Shown: positions 33,490 to 42,079 of the stretch, piece after piece
Layout: each line of letters begins with the position of its first letter
How positions within the stretch are numbered: the first letter of the stretch is position 1
Source: Sphingobacterium thalpophilum
GTDB lineage: Bacteria; Bacteroidota; Bacteroidia; Chitinophagales; Chitinophagaceae
Assembly (NCBI GenBank): GCA_943325035.2
Contig: CALPNW020000005.1
Span: 1-42,079, forward strand
DNA length: 42,079 nt
Direction: 5' to 3'
The notes under the pieces: model-generated
What the model saw: the letters and a program-made list of their open reading frames with translations, nothing else
The model's database searches: none
What the model was told of the DNA's origin: nothing
Position numbers and translations under genes: made by a program

Positions 33490-33954
33490 ATGCGATTGAT
33501 TCTTTTTTTAATGCTTGCAGGAACGGGGATCATTACCTGCTGTAAAACACCCCAAAAAATAAATTTTGAGCCCGTTTTACAGGGAATCAGCGGCACTGTT
33601 ACCGTTGTTTCCGGTAACCAGATGCCCCGGATCGGACAGTCTCCGGCTACTCCAAAAGCCTTTCCTACCAAGGTTTTCTTTTATGAACCCACTGATATTA
33701 CCCAGGTGAACAGGGTGAACGGGTCTCCTTTCTACACGTCCATCTATACTAAAATGGTTTCTTCTGTAGAAACTGACAGTACCGGCGCCTTTAAACAGGC
33801 ACTTCCAACAGGCAATTATTCGGTTTTTGTTCAGGTTAACAAGCAGTTTTATGCCAATTCGTTCGACATTAGAAATAATATATTTCTGGTACAGGTTGAG
33901 GAAGGAAAATTAACTGAAATTAAGATTGTTGTTAATAATGCGGCCAGCTATTAG
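33490..33954 (+). CDS. Small exported protein, probable lipoprotein with carboxypeptidase-regulatory-like fold
   Basis: 154 residues. The N-terminus is hydrophobic (L-I-L-F-L-M-L-A-G-T-G-I-I-T-C-C), ending in a Cys pair like a lipobox, though Thr at -1 is not ideal. The body is beta-rich and contains V-E-T-D-S-T-G-A-F-K-Q-A-L-P-T-G-N-Y-S-V-F-V, which matches the carboxypeptidase regulatory-like pattern. Function is unknown. It is divergent from the subtilase gene; the 84-bp region between them contains a perfect 12-bp palindrome GCATAATTATGC (33443-33454). Confidence 0.7.
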   Translation: MRLILFLMLAGTGIITCCKTPQKINFEPVLQGISGTVTVVSGNQMPRIGQSPATPKAFPTKVFFYEPTDITQVNRVNGSPFYTSIYTKMVSSVETDSTGAFKQALPTGNYSVFVQVNKQFYANSFDIRNNIFLVQVEEGKLTEIKIVVNNAASY

Positions 33955-33962
33955 GCTTGTGT

Positions 33963-33970
33963 TATCTTTG
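33963..33970 (+). promoter_or_regulatory. -7 box TATCTTTG upstream of mfd
   Basis: Exact match to TAnnTTTG, 45 bp upstream of the mfd ATG. I cannot find a well-spaced -33 element, so this is a partial promoter prediction. Confidence 0.4.
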
Positions 33971-34014
33971 CGCTCCTTTTAAACGGATTTTAATTAAAAG
34001 GATTGATAGTGAAT

Positions 34015-37000
34015 ATGAATTTGCAGACGCTTTTGGATCAATACCAGCAATCACCCCTGGTTCTACAGTTGGTGAACAGGCTATCTTATGCCGATACCCA
34101 AAAAATATTTTTAAAAAACATTCAGGGAAGCAGCGCAGAATTTTTGGTGAGTGCAGTTTTTTCGCACCCCGAAGCTCAGGGACTTAATCACCTGATTGTG
34201 CTCAATGATGCGGAAGAAGCTGCTTATTTTCATAATACGATTGAAAATTTAACCAGTGCGCTGGATCTGTTTTATTTCCCCTCCTCTTTTAAAAACAGAA
34301 AAAATTTCCGGTTACTGAACAGTTCGCATCTGATGCTCCGAACAGAGGCCCTTACTAAACTATCGAAGGGAGGCAATAAGAAGATCATCATTACTTATCC
34401 GGAAGCTATTTTCGAAAAAGTAATTCAGCCCTCTACCATCAACAGTAATATTATCAGTATCAAAACGAATGATACCATCAATCCGGAGAGTCTGATGGAT
34501 CTTTTTGTGATGTACGGATTTTTGAGGACCGATTTTGTGTATGAACCCGGGCAGTTTGCACTGCGCGGCGGGATCCTGGATATTTATTCTTTCGGGAATG
34601 AAAAACCTTACCGGGTAGAGTTGTTTGGTAATGAGGTGGATAGTATCCGGATATTTGATCCGGAAACGCAGTTGAGTGAAAGAAAATTACTGCAGGTAAA
34701 TATTATTCCCAATGTAGAAAAACTTCCCGAAGCATTTGGAGACGGAGTAGGTGACAAAATTTCCTTACTGGAATTTTTACCGGAAAACACCGTGGTATGG
34801 ATGAAGGACTGGGATGTGATTGAGGAGAAAATCCGGGTGCAGGAAGAAGACCTGGTTGGATTTTTAAGTCTCCAGCGTGATGGGCATTTTCAGCAGCAGA
34901 ACGAAGACGAAGATGCATGGGTGCTGAAAGATGTTCAGTGGACCGATTTCATCAAAGGAGGGGCATTAAAGACTTTGCTGAACCAGAAAGTAATGGTGGA
35001 GTTTGGGTATAAACCGTTCTTTGCCAGCTTTGAAATGGAATTTAATACCAAACCACAGCCCTCCTTTAACAGGCAGTTTGATCTGCTGATTAAAGACCTG
35101 AAAACGCATGAGGCTGCGGGATATACCATTTATCTTTTTGCAGAACAGGTAAAGCAGCTGGAACGGCTGAACACTATTTTTACCGATCTGAATACCGCCA
35201 TCCAGTTTACTCCGGTGGGTACCGGTATACACGAAGGTTTCATTGATCATACATTGAAGGTTATCTGTTATACCGATCACCAGATCTTTCAGCGGTACCA
35301 TAAATACAAAGTAAAACAGGCGTATAATAAAAACAAAGCACTTACGCTGAAAACGCTGCGCGATCTGCAGCCGGGAGATTATGTAACCCATATTGATCAT
35401 GGTGTAGGAACCTATAGCGGGTTACAGAAACTGGAAGTGAACGGTAAGATCCAGGAAGCAGTCCGGATTATTTACAGAGACAGTGATATTCTTTATGTCA
35501 ATATCAATTCACTGCATAAAATATCTAAGTATACCGGTAAAGAAGGAACTGTTCCTAAGATCAATAAATTAGGCAGTGATGTCTGGAACAGGCTGAAAGA
35601 AAAAACCAAGATCAAGGTTAAGGAAATTGCATTTGACCTGATTAAATTATACGCGCAAAGAAAAGCGCAGCATGGGTTTGCGCACGCACCCGATACCTAT
35701 ATGCAAACGGAGCTGGAGGCCTCGTTTATTTATGAAGACACTCCCGATCAAAGCAAGGCCACTGCAGATGTTAAAAAAGATATGGAAAGTGAGTCGCCGA
35801 TGGACCGCCTGGTTTGCGGTGATGTTGGCTTTGGTAAAACCGAAATTGCCATTCGTGCTGCTTTCAAATCGGTGGTAGATGGCAAACAGGCAGCAATACT
35901 TGTTCCCACCACCATCCTTGCATTTCAGCACTACAAAACATTTAAAGACAGGCTGAAAGATTTTCCGGTTACCGTTGATTATATTAACCGGTTTAAATCG
36001 GCGAAGGAAAAAAAAGAAACATTAAAAAGAGTAGAAGAAGGAAAGGTAGATATCATCATTGGTACACACGGATTGCTGGGCAAGGAAGTGAAGTTCAAAG
36101 ACCTTGGGGTAATGATTGTGGATGAAGAACAAAAATTCGGGGTAGGCCATAAGGAAAAATTAAAAACACTCAAGACCAATGTGGATTGTTTAACACTTAC
36201 TGCCACCCCTATTCCAAGAACATTGCAGTTCAGTTTAATGGGAGCCCGGGATCTGAGTATCATCAATACCCCGCCACCCAACAGGCAACCCATTCAAACG
36301 GAAGTGCGCGTTTTCAATGATGATTTTATACGGGATGCTATTTATTTTGAAACAGAACGGGGCGGTCAGGTTTTTTTTATTCATAACCGTGTTCAGGGTC
36401 TTGCAGAAATGAGCGCAATGATACAGGGACTTTGTCCGGATCTGAGTATCGGGTATGCACACGGCCAGCTCGAAGGACATGAACTCGAAGAAAAGATCAT
36501 GGACTTTATTGATAAAAAATACGATGTACTTGTTTGTACCAATATTGTAGAAAGTGGCGTGGATATAGCCAATGTAAATACCATTATTGTTAATAATGCC
36601 CATCATTTTGGGCTGAGTGATCTGCACCAGTTAAGGGGAAGGGTAGGACGCAGCAATAAGAAAGCCTTTTGTTATCTGCTGGCTCCTCCAATGAGTACCT
36701 TGCCTACCGATTCACGCAAACGCCTGCAGACCCTCGAGCAATTCAGTGATTTGGGTAGCGGTTTTCAGATTGCTATGCGTGATCTGGATATTCGTGGTGC
36801 AGGAAATATGCTTGGTGGAGAACAAAGTGGATTTATGGCTGAGATTGGGTTTGAAATGTACCAGAAAATTCTGGAGGAAGCCATCCGTGAACTCAAGCGC
36901 ACTTCCTTTAAAGACCTGTTTAAAGAGGAGATCAGCAAGCAGGATGATTTTGTAAGTGACTGTACGATTGATACTGATCTGGAAATTCTAATCCCGGACA

Positions 37001-37428
37001 GTTATGTAGAGAGTATCACAGAAAGGTTATCGCTTTACACCCGGTTAGACAGTTGTGAGAACGAAGAAAATCTCCTGGAGTTTCATGCAGAAATGATCGA
37101 CCGTTTTGGTCCGATGCCCCCATCCGTAGACGACCTGTTCACCACGGTAAGGTGCAGATGGCTGGCCGTAGGTATGGGTTTTGAAAAAATGACCCTTAAG
37201 GATAATATTCTCCGTTGCTATTTTATCAACAGGCCGGATTCGCCCTATTTTGAATCGGCCTTATTTAAAAAAGTGCTGGATTATTTACAAACCGGTACCA
37301 ATAAAGCCCGGCTCAAACAAACCGGCCGGATGTTTCTGCTGGTGGTAGACCATGTAAAGGGCATGGAAGAAATGAAAAGATTCCTTGACCTGATGCATAA
37401 GAATGTAGTTGGAGAAAAAGCCGTATAA
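34015..37428 (+). CDS. mfd: Transcription-repair coupling factor Mfd
   Basis: 1137 residues from ATG 34015 (M-N-L-Q-T-L-L-D-Q); a TTG four codons upstream is less likely. The N-terminal UvrB-like region has G-Q-F-A-L-R-G-G-I-L-D-I-Y. The RNA polymerase interaction domain starts at G-D-Y-V-T-H-I-D-H-G-V-G. The RecG-like translocase has Walker A G-D-V-G-F-G-K-T, D-E-E-Q, T-A-T-P-I-P-R-T-L and Q-L-R-G-R-V-G-R. The TRCF C-terminal domain follows. Mfd removes RNA polymerase stalled at lesions and recruits UvrA. The length is normal. Confidence 0.97.
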   Translation: MNLQTLLDQYQQSPLVLQLVNRLSYADTQKIFLKNIQGSSAEFLVSAVFSHPEAQGLNHLIVLNDAEEAAYFHNTIENLTSALDLFYFPSSFKNRKNFRLLNSSHLMLRTEALTKLSKGGNKKIIITYPEAIFEKVIQPSTINSNIISIKTNDTINPESLMDLFVMYGFLRTDFVYEPGQFALRGGILDIYSFGNEKPYRVELFGNEVDSIRIFDPETQLSERKLLQVNIIPNVEKLPEAFGDGVGDKISLLEFLPENTVVWMKDWDVIEEKIRVQEEDLVGFLSLQRDGHFQQQNEDEDAWVLKDVQWTDFIKGGALKTLLNQKVMVEFGYKPFFASFEMEFNTKPQPSFNRQFDLLIKDLKTHEAAGYTIYLFAEQVKQLERLNTIFTDLNTAIQFTPVGTGIHEGFIDHTLKVICYTDHQIFQRYHKYKVKQAYNKNKALTLKTLRDLQPGDYVTHIDHGVGTYSGLQKLEVNGKIQEAVRIIYRDSDILYVNINSLHKISKYTGKEGTVPKINKLGSDVWNRLKEKTKIKVKEIAFDLIKLYAQRKAQHGFAHAPDTYMQTELEASFIYEDTPDQSKATADVKKDMESESPMDRLVCGDVGFGKTEIAIRAAFKSVVDGKQAAILVPTTILAFQHYKTFKDRLKDFPVTVDYINRFKSAKEKKETLKRVEEGKVDIIIGTHGLLGKEVKFKDLGVMIVDEEQKFGVGHKEKLKTLKTNVDCLTLTATPIPRTLQFSLMGARDLSIINTPPPNRQPIQTEVRVFNDDFIRDAIYFETERGGQVFFIHNRVQGLAEMSAMIQGLCPDLSIGYAHGQLEGHELEEKIMDFIDKKYDVLVCTNIVESGVDIANVNTIIVNNAHHFGLSDLHQLRGRVGRSNKKAFCYLLAPPMSTLPTDSRKRLQTLEQFSDLGSGFQIAMRDLDIRGAGNMLGGEQSGFMAEIGFEMYQKILEEAIRELKRTSFKDLFKEEISKQDDFVSDCTIDTDLEILIPDSYVESITERLSLYTRLDSCENEENLLEFHAEMIDRFGPMPPSVDDLFTTVRCRWLAVGMGFEKMTLKDNILRCYFINRPDSPYFESALFKKVLDYLQTGTNKARLKQTGRMFLLVVDHVKGMEEMKRFLDLMHKNVVGEKAV

Positions 37429-37438
37429 AGGAGGGCAT

Positions 37439-37470
37439 AAAAAAACCGATAGAATAAATCCTATCGGTTT
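37439..37470 (-). terminator. Rho-independent terminator of the small DUF5679-like gene
   Basis: Minus strand: AACCGATAG (37452-37444 complement pairing with 37461-37469) forms a 9-bp stem with an 8-nt loop, followed by T-rich sequence (complement of the A-run at 37439-37445). Confidence 0.85.
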
Positions 37471-37491
37471 GATCAGTATGTGTTGATATAC

Positions 37492-37698
37492 TTAGAATCC
37501 TTTTGTAGCAACGCCATCAGCGATAGCCTGTAAAGCTTTTGCTTCACTCATGATAGCAGCCATTTTGTTGCCTTTACCATCATGACCACCGGCCATGTAA
37601 CCACCTTTAGCTGTTTTTGTTACAACTGCGTCTTGCATTGGAACATTTTTTTCCTTTGTTTTAAGGCAGTATGCTTTAATCATTTTTGAAGTGTCCAT
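37492..37698 (-). CDS. DUF5679-like small protein without zinc ligands
   Basis: 68 residues. The pattern K-A-Y-C-L-K-T-K-E-K-N-V-P-M-Q-D-A-V-V-T, then G-G-Y-M-A-G-G and G-K-G-N-K-M-A, can be aligned by eye with the DUF5679 zinc-ribbon family (A-Y-C-V-K-C-K-x-K-x-E-M-x-D, then C-P-x-C-G-T-K-M). Only Cys11 remains; the other three zinc-binding cysteines are Thr, Asp/Gly and Gly. It would therefore not bind zinc in the usual way. The gene is monocistronic with its own terminator and lies between mfd and gyrB on the gyrB strand. Function is unknown. Confidence 0.7.
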   Translation of the reverse strand: MDTSKMIKAYCLKTKEKNVPMQDAVVTKTAKGGYMAGGHDGKGNKMAAIMSEAKALQAIADGVATKGF

Positions 37699-37771
37699 TT
37701 TTTAGAATTTAGGTATTAGTTAATAGTGTACTTAATTGTCCGACCAAGATACTCTTTTTTTGATAAAATTA

Positions 37772-39757
<1,986 letters not shown>

Positions 39758-39795
39758 TTATCTGTCTTGCTTTTTAGTTACAATTTGCAAGCTGG

Positions 39796-39830
39796 CAAAT
39801 GTACTTAAAATAAGGGCAAAATCCTTCAAA
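39796..39830 (-). promoter_or_regulatory. Predicted gyrB promoter
   Basis: Minus strand: TTTG (39830-39827), 23 bp, then TACATTTG (39803-39796), an exact TAnnTTTG box. The start would be about 40 nt upstream of the gyrB ATG (39751). Confidence 0.6.
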
Positions 39831-39877
39831 AAGCAGCGCTAGTTTTCCCCATTTTAACATACATTAAGGGGGTGTCT

Positions 39878-39910
39878 TTTGGCAAAATGAATGTTTATAC
39901 ATTAAATTTG
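39878..39910 (+). promoter_or_regulatory. Predicted promoter of the AraC-family gene
   Basis: TTTG (39878-39881), 21 bp, then TAAATTTG (39903-39910), an exact TAnnTTTG box. The start would be near 39915, which makes ATG 39930 more likely than ATG 39918 as the translational start. A 9-bp direct repeat ATACATTAA occurs at 39859-39867 and again at 39897-39905, the second copy overlapping the -7 box. Confidence 0.65.
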
Positions 39911-39917
39911 CCTCCGG

Positions 39918-40841
39918 ATGATTCAGGTAATGGACATATTAAAAGTGGCGCAGCGCAACGGTATTGATACCAGCCCCGATATTTTGTACCAGAAGGAGCA
40001 GGATATTCCTGGTTCTATTCAGTACAGTATCCGCCGATATTATGCACATCATGCCTGGGTGGCAGAAGATACCGGAATGCTCGTTTATCATTACAATGAG
40101 CACAAGCCCAAAGACAATTACCTCGAACTGAGGTACTGTACCACGGGTAACCGCTATTGTGCCGAAAGAAGCTGTTCTTCCTGCAATGAATTACCTACAT
40201 TAAACTGTCAGGGAAAGCACCAGACCATCGACGTATTTACCTTTCATTTTACCGCCACTTTCCTGCACCAGTTTGTACACAATGTAAAAGTGAGTAACCG
40301 CAAGGATGAAGTACTGGCATTTAAACATCCGCATGCTTTTACCAAGGTTTTTCCTTTGTGTGGCAAAAAGAGAAATGTACTGGACTCTCTGCTCAATCAC
40401 AGTTATTCGGGTTCACTCGAAAATATTTTTGTAAACGCCAAAATACATGAGTTGCTGTTGTACAGTATTGATTGTCTGGCAGACGAAAAAGAAGATGGGT
40501 TTACCTGCAAATTTCTGGCAGATGACAGCGGTAAAGACCGTATTTATCAGGCACGTGAAATATTGTTGCAGCATATCGGCGACCCTATTACCATCAAGGA
40601 ACTCAGCCGCAAGGTTGCCATGAATGAGTGCTACCTCAAAAAAGGATTCAAGGAAGTATTCGGAACTACTATTTTTGATTTTTATCAGCAACAAAGAATG
40701 GAGCACGCCAAGTACCTGCTCTATGAAAAAAGCCTGAGCGTTACAGATGTTTCTGCTTTACTCGGGTACTCATCCATCTCGCATTTTTCCGCCGCTTTTA
40801 AAAAGCATACCGGCCTCAAGCCATGTGAATTACTGAAGTAA
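39918..40841 (+). CDS. AraC-family transcriptional regulator with Cys-rich N-terminal domain
   Basis: 307 residues from ATG 39918; ATG 39930 is also possible and fits the promoter better. The C-terminal AraC HTH domain (about residues 205-305) has two helix-turn-helix units, with the second signature S-V-T-D-V-S-A-L-L-G-Y-S-S-I-S-H-F-S-A-A-F-K-K-H-T-G (split here by hyphens). The N-terminal domain contains C-x6-C-x4-C-x2-C-x8-C at about residues 74-98, which could bind a metal ion or Fe-S cluster. Similar Cys clusters occur in AraC regulators of Bacteroidota, but I cannot name the ligand. It is divergent from gyrB and converges with the lipoprotein gene. Confidence 0.88.
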   Translation: MIQVMDILKVAQRNGIDTSPDILYQKEQDIPGSIQYSIRRYYAHHAWVAEDTGMLVYHYNEHKPKDNYLELRYCTTGNRYCAERSCSSCNELPTLNCQGKHQTIDVFTFHFTATFLHQFVHNVKVSNRKDEVLAFKHPHAFTKVFPLCGKKRNVLDSLLNHSYSGSLENIFVNAKIHELLLYSIDCLADEKEDGFTCKFLADDSGKDRIYQAREILLQHIGDPITIKELSRKVAMNECYLKKGFKEVFGTTIFDFYQQQRMEHAKYLLYEKSLSVTDVSALLGYSSISHFSAAFKKHTGLKPCELLK

Positions 40842-40847
40842 ATGATT

Positions 40848-41933
40848 TTACAATCCGCTGAAACCCCTTATAGTGATGGATTGTAGAGTAGTATTGGGTA
40901 ATCCCGGTTCGTATATCCGTTGATTGATGAGGCCAATACCTCTTGCGTAACGGATCTCTCCTTCCAGCAAAATCAATGGGGTGCCGGTACCCGTTCCTGA
41001 TTCAGGCGTAAAAATCATTTCACGTTTTACCCGGATAATTTTTTGGAGGGTAATACCCATATAAACTGCTGATTCGTTGATGGCAATAACAGTGAACCGC
41101 AAGTTGGCCTGTCCGAAAATAGTGCCCGGAGCAGCCCCTCGTCCTGCCCTGATGGAAGTTGATTCCCAGGTGGCCGAAGGTGTTCCCGGCAACACGTTTT
41201 CTTTTAAGTAAATATATTCGAGCGGAGTATTGTTTACAATGGTATCGTAAAGATTTAAATAATCAAATTGGGGGGAGCCTACGCACCAGTATTCTCCGTT
41301 AGAACCCTTGGTATAAAACTCAATTGAATTGAATGGTGCAGTTTCGTAAGTATAGTATTGTTTGCTGTTGAATGTAACGCTTACCGGAGAAATCGTTGAT
41401 CTGAAACTATCCAGTGTGCTACCTCCGATTATGCTAATTGAAGGATTTAATCCATAGCGGATCCAGCCATTGGGTTTGGTGGCTAAATAGTCATAAGAAC
41501 TGCTGCCGTTATTAGGTCCTCCGGTAGTAACACTAAAACCACAGGCGCTGCTGCCAAACTTCAGTTTAAAATCAACTGTACCCATAGCGAGTGGCTGGCC
41601 TTTTCCTTTTAAAGTAATAATAGCCGCTCCGGCAGACTGTGCAAAGCCCGAATCCAGAAACCACATGCCATTTACGGTGTCGGAATAGATCAGGTATTTT
41701 CCGATGGTAGCAATAGTTACATTCACTGTTACGAGGTTACTATCGTTCAGCGGGGTATTAACAAGGTATTCTCCCATCACCAGCGAATTCCTGCAATTGC
41801 CCAGGCTATCCGTTAAGGTTCCTTCCGCAAGGCCAGTACCAATGCCCGATTCCAGACTCACTTCTTTTGTGCAGGAGAAGAATAAGACCGGAATAGCAAT
41901 GACTGAAAAGCATTTAATCAACAGTTGCTTCAT
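40848..41933 (-). CDS. Lipoprotein of unknown function with Bacteroidota G-x-Y repeat segment
   Basis: 361 residues. Lipobox L-F-F-S-C near residue 21 predicts a lipoprotein, probably surface or outer membrane. The segment V-T-V-N-V-T-I-A-T-I-G-K-Y-L-I-Y followed by G-M-W-F-L-D-S-G-F and G-A-A-I-I-T-L-K-G-K-G matches a beta-rich repeat widely seen in Chitinophagaceae surface proteins. Apart from this I do not recognise it. It converges with the AraC gene, with 6 bp between the stops. A further gene fragment starts 38 bp upstream, so it may be in an operon with it. Confidence 0.7.
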   Translation of the reverse strand: MKQLLIKCFSVIAIPVLFFSCTKEVSLESGIGTGLAEGTLTDSLGNCRNSLVMGEYLVNTPLNDSNLVTVNVTIATIGKYLIYSDTVNGMWFLDSGFAQSAGAAIITLKGKGQPLAMGTVDFKLKFGSSACGFSVTTGGPNNGSSSYDYLATKPNGWIRYGLNPSISIIGGSTLDSFRSTISPVSVTFNSKQYYTYETAPFNSIEFYTKGSNGEYWCVGSPQFDYLNLYDTIVNNTPLEYIYLKENVLPGTPSATWESTSIRAGRGAAPGTIFGQANLRFTVIAINESAVYMGITLQKIIRVKREMIFTPESGTGTGTPLILLEGEIRYARGIGLINQRIYEPGLPNTTLQSITIRGFSGL

Positions 41934-41971
41934 GAATTGGTGTGGTTTGTGGTACGAATATCAGATAAAAT

Positions 41972-42079
41972 TTACACCAATAGCGCAGCCTGCTGGGCTA
42001 AATCGGGTGATTTTAACAATAGGGCTATATTGTCTAAAGTAGTGGTGGCGATCTGGCTCAGCGCTTCTTCGGTAAAAAA
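41972..42079 (-). CDS. C-terminus of an unidentified gene, cut by the window end
   Basis: The minus-strand frame is open from base 42079 to a TAA at 41974-41972, giving 35 residues that end in L-A-Q-Q-A-A-L-L-V. It is helical and unrecognised. The composition is normal coding and the spacing to the next gene (38 bp) is typical for an operon. Too short for any functional call. Confidence 0.5.
   Translation of the reverse strand, partial: FFTEEALSQIATTTLDNIALLLKSPDLAQQAALLV

Overview
The window looks like chromosomal DNA of a member of the Bacteroidota, most likely the Chitinophagaceae or a close relative. The evidence is a subtilase with a type IX secretion C-terminal sorting domain, promoter -7 boxes of the Bacteroidota form TAnnTTTG, little Shine-Dalgarno signal, and typical Bacteroidota lipoproteins and PAS-kinases. 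No phage, insertion sequence, CRISPR array or rRNA was seen. No gene-free stretch exceeds about 240 bases.

Region 1 (1-14828) is a compact stress island: a universal stress protein (cut by the window start), a CHAD protein, a YtxH protein, a PAS histidine kinase overlapping a receiver-Crp/Fnr response regulator, Hsp20, a phospholipase D/cardiolipin-synthase-like enzyme, a GT35 alpha-glucan phosphorylase homologue, a second Hsp20-like protein, FtsH, a triple-BON protein, a phosphoribosyltransferase, a PNPOx-like flavoprotein, a YciE/DUF892 protein, an erythromycin-esterase-family protein and a Pro/Asp/Glu-rich micro-protein. The main discovery is that seven promoters in this island share one architecture. 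Each has two Fnr/Crp-like palindromes (core TGAY-N4-RTCA) exactly 22 bp apart centre to centre, followed after 22-23 nt by a -7 box (TAnnTTTR-like). The proximal palindrome therefore sits near -41, the class II activator position. The receiver-Crp protein encoded inside the island is the obvious candidate activator, so the island appears to be a self-contained regulon. Its gene content resembles the mycobacterial DosR dormancy regulon.

Region 2 (14829-21071) is a signalling block: a CheB-CheR-PAS fusion without a kinase domain, a soluble PAS histidine kinase just downstream, a tRNA-Leu(TAG) on the minus strand, and another PAS histidine kinase. None of these has the island's tandem promoter sites.

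Region 3 (21154-29453) is mostly housekeeping: a serine hydrolase, an RhlE-like DEAD-box helicase, free methionine-R-sulfoxide reductase, a polysaccharide flippase, the rescue factor ArfB, D-aminoacyl-tRNA deacylase, a MazG-like pyrophosphohydrolase, glycyl-tRNA synthetase and a ferredoxin-NADP reductase-like flavoprotein. A perfect 16-bp inverted repeat encloses the start codon of the serine hydrolase and looks like the helicase terminator.

Region 4 (29602-42079) holds a large secreted subtilase, a small lipoprotein, Mfd, a small DUF5679-like protein that lost its zinc ligands, GyrB, an AraC-family regulator with a Cys-rich N-terminal domain, a lipoprotein of unknown function and the C-terminus of an unidentified gene cut by the window end.
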